DNA of 16,625 nucleotides from Bacteroidales bacterium. GTDB lineage: Bacteria; Bacteroidota; Bacteroidia; Bacteroidales; Muribaculaceae. The DNA lies in contig DXXK01000029.1 in the NCBI GenBank assembly GCA_019416425.1, positions 1 to 16,625 on the forward strand, read 5' to 3'. Made by a program: the position numbers and the translations under genes. The notes beneath the pieces were generated by a model. It was not told where the DNA came from, did no database searches, and worked only from the letters and a program-made list of their open reading frames with translations. Shown in pieces: positions 14,888-16,625 of the stretch (position 1 is the stretch's first letter; each line of letters begins with the position of its first letter).

Positions 14888-16504
14888 ATGAGCATTACGG
14901 CATTAATCGAGACTTCCAAGGAGGTCATGCCCAAAATAACCCTGATGACCGCCGACCAAAGCACCTATGCCATCGCGAGACTGCTGATGAGCTTCTCGAG
15001 ATGGATAATAGACATCCTGCATTTAGGCAACGGAACGAACACATTCGTGGCCGTCTATTCCATCGTGGTCTTTGCCGTGGCCTATGGTCTGGGATGGGTA
15101 ATCAAGGCTCTGACGGTGCAGCTGCTCCGCCATATCAAGTTCAAGGCCCCTCAGTCGCTGTACAATCTGCTGGTCGAAAGGCATTTTTTCATTAAGCTAT
15201 GCCGTATCATCCCGCCGTTTGTCTTTCTGATTCTGATTCAGTTCACCCTTTACGAGCATGTCACAATCGCCACATGGCTGACGCGTCTGAGCTGGGTGTA
15301 CGTCGTACTTGTGTTCACCTACGCCATGTGCACACTTGCCGACTGCATTTGGATGCATCTCGACATGCGCGAGAATACGCGCAGACTGCCCTTGAAGGGA
15401 ATCGTACAGATCATTAAGATATTCCTATGGATTGTCGCCACAATCATCATGACTGCGGTGCTAATCAACAAATCTCCGGGAACCCTGTTCGCCGGACTCG
15501 GCGCCTTCGCCGCGGTTCTTATGCTGATATTCAAGGATTCAATCCTCGGAGTCGTGGCCGGCGTGCAGCTGGCCCAGAACGATTCGCTGCATGTTGGCGA
15601 CTGGATAGCCGTACCGAACAGCAACGCCAACGGCACCGTGTCGGAGGTGTCGCTTACTGCCGTAAAAATCACCAACTGGGACTTGACGGTAACCACAGTC
15701 GCTCCATACAGTCTGATTACAAACGGATTCACAAACTACCGCAACATGCAACAGTCAAACACGCGACGTATCCAGAGGTCATATATGATCGATGCCGACA
15801 GTGTAGTGGAGACCACCGACCAGATGCTGCATGAGTTCCGCAACATACCCTTGATGGCGGAATGGATAGACGCCAAGGTGCGCCAGCGCAACGAGGGTAA
15901 AGTACAGAATGTAAACAACAGCGAGGGTCTGGCCGACGGCACAATCGACACGAACTTAGGGATGTTCCGCGCATATATGGTGATGTGGCTCAGGAATAAT
16001 CCCGACATATCACAGACCAGCGATCTATTCGTCACTACCTTGCCACAGACAGCTGCCGGAATTCCGCTGCAGATATATTGCTTTACAGCTACATCCAAAT
16101 GGTTCCAGTACGAGGGCATAATGGCCGGCGTATTCGAGCACATAGCCGTCATGATGTACAGATTCCATCTGTATATCTTCGAGAACCCGTCGGGTCGCGA
16201 CACGCTGATCGACGGCTATCTGAGTCCGGGCAAAAGTCCCGAATTCGTCACCGGCATCCCGTATCCGTTCTTCCAGAAGTCCGGAAATCCCATGAATCCA
16301 GGAGTGGCTCCGGAGTGGCTCTATTCCAATACTCCGGCACAGATTCTGCAGGTCAGCACAGCCGACCACCATCCATACCGGCATATCGGCAACGGAGATG
16401 CTCCCTCATCGAGCCGGGAGTCTCAGGTTAGTCCTGCGCATCCGGACACTCCGGGAGCTGCGGCGGAACCGGACGCCCCGACATCACCTGCACCCTCAGC
16501 GTGA
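14888..16504 (+). CDS. Mechanosensitive ion channel of the MscS superfamily, YbdG/MscM-like
   Basis: MscS-type channels open under membrane tension and release solutes during hypo-osmotic shock. The 538-residue protein is nearer the YbdG type than short MscS. Five hydrophobic segments are visible, at about 52-75, 106-122, 132-152, 173-193 and 199-228. The last is the pore-lining helix, followed by the characteristic FKDSILGVVAGVQLAQNDSLHVGDWI (stretch 215-240). A beta domain (AVPNSNANGTVSEVSLTAVK, then TTVAPYSLITNGFTNY) and a C-terminal alpha/beta domain follow. The last 45 or so residues are a Pro/Ala/Ser-rich low-complexity tail not expected in the core family. The ATG at 14888 begins just before the first conserved region; no Shine-Dalgarno sequence is seen. 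The end overlaps kdsA tail to tail by 9 bp. Gating properties cannot be inferred from sequence alone. Confidence 0.9.
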   Translation: MSITALIETSKEVMPKITLMTADQSTYAIARLLMSFSRWIIDILHLGNGTNTFVAVYSIVVFAVAYGLGWVIKALTVQLLRHIKFKAPQSLYNLLVERHFFIKLCRIIPPFVFLILIQFTLYEHVTIATWLTRLSWVYVVLVFTYAMCTLADCIWMHLDMRENTRRLPLKGIVQIIKIFLWIVATIIMTAVLINKSPGTLFAGLGAFAAVLMLIFKDSILGVVAGVQLAQNDSLHVGDWIAVPNSNANGTVSEVSLTAVKITNWDLTVTTVAPYSLITNGFTNYRNMQQSNTRRIQRSYMIDADSVVETTDQMLHEFRNIPLMAEWIDAKVRQRNEGKVQNVNNSEGLADGTIDTNLGMFRAYMVMWLRNNPDISQTSDLFVTTLPQTAAGIPLQIYCFTATSKWFQYEGIMAGVFEHIAVMMYRFHLYIFENPSGRDTLIDGYLSPGKSPEFVTGIPYPFFQKSGNPMNPGVAPEWLYSNTPAQILQVSTADHHPYRHIGNGDAPSSSRESQVSPAHPDTPGAAAEPDAPTSPAPSA

Positions 16505-16625
16505 CATCTCGTTGACGGCCACGCGTAGCATGGTCAGCTTACGGAGCAGCTCCGGAACCTGGGACAGCGGGAGCATGTTGGCGCCGTCGCTCTTGGCCAC
16601 GGCGGGATTCTGATGAGTCTCCATG
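16496..16625 (-). CDS. kdsA: 3-deoxy-8-phosphooctulonate synthase (KdsA), C-terminal end, cut by window edge
   Basis: KdsA joins phosphoenolpyruvate to D-arabinose 5-phosphate to make KDO 8-phosphate, the first committed step to the KDO sugar of lipopolysaccharide. Only the last 42 residues are in the window, but they start with METHQNPAVAKSDGANMLPL, the hallmark C-terminal block of KdsA (ETHxxPxxAxSDGxNMxPL), followed by a final helix SQVPELLRKLTMLRVAV. The last few residues (NEMSR) are variable. The frame runs unbroken to the window edge. Its TGA (16496-16498) lies inside the last codons of the convergent channel gene. The related DAHP synthases do not carry this block, so the identification is firm despite the short length. 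Confidence 0.86.
   Translation of the reverse strand, partial: METHQNPAVAKSDGANMLPLSQVPELLRKLTMLRVAVNEMSR

Noticed and set aside
14860..15195. Plus-strand ATG at 14860 as an alternative gene start
   Set aside because: It is in another frame from the channel protein, and its product resembles no family; the 14888 frame gives clear MscS features.

Overview
The window looks like chromosomal DNA from a Bacteroidales bacterium (phylum Bacteroidota), possibly Muribaculaceae or a relative; the family assignment is a guess. The evidence is a 2,499-residue SprA/Sov-type protein, Bacteroidota-style promoters (TAnnTTTG near -7 with a TTG/TTTG element about 19-21 bases upstream), few Shine-Dalgarno sequences, and closely matching RecR, Ndk, YqgE and KdsA proteins. 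The DNA is fairly GC-rich except for the gap at 14437-14887. I see no rRNA, tRNA, CRISPR array, insertion sequence or phage gene.

Layout. On the minus strand, 1-899 is the N-terminal part of clpB (disaggregase), cut by the window edge. The unit recR - GNAT acetyltransferase - ruvA - sprA (10320 down to 1034) is chained by short start/stop overlaps. It combines recombinational repair (RecR, RuvA) with the outer-membrane translocon of the type IX secretion system. Upstream lies yqgE (10364-10960), with a heptamer-like repeat spanning its stop codon. A small plus-strand gene for a hydrophilic helical protein (11030-11311) is transcribed divergently from yqgE.

The 11391-14436 block concerns DNA architecture and the cell wall. 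The nucleoside diphosphate kinase gene (ndk) is followed after 21 bases by a secreted M23 peptidase with a LysM domain, then a strong intrinsic terminator. A separate promoter, carrying a perfect 12-bp palindrome between its -33 and -7 boxes, then drives two HU-type DNA-binding genes. The first encodes a compact HU protein. The second encodes an HU domain joined through an acidic linker to one membrane helix and a C-terminal LysM domain. This layout could physically link DNA to peptidoglycan through the inner membrane, and it is the most interesting system in the window.

The AT-rich 451-bp gap between ndk and a YbdG-like mechanosensitive channel gene (14888-16504, plus strand) holds several palindromes and a nested inverted repeat with perfect 13-bp arms. 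The channel gene overlaps tail to tail by 9 bp with the 3' end of kdsA (16496-16625, minus strand), a lipopolysaccharide gene cut by the window edge.
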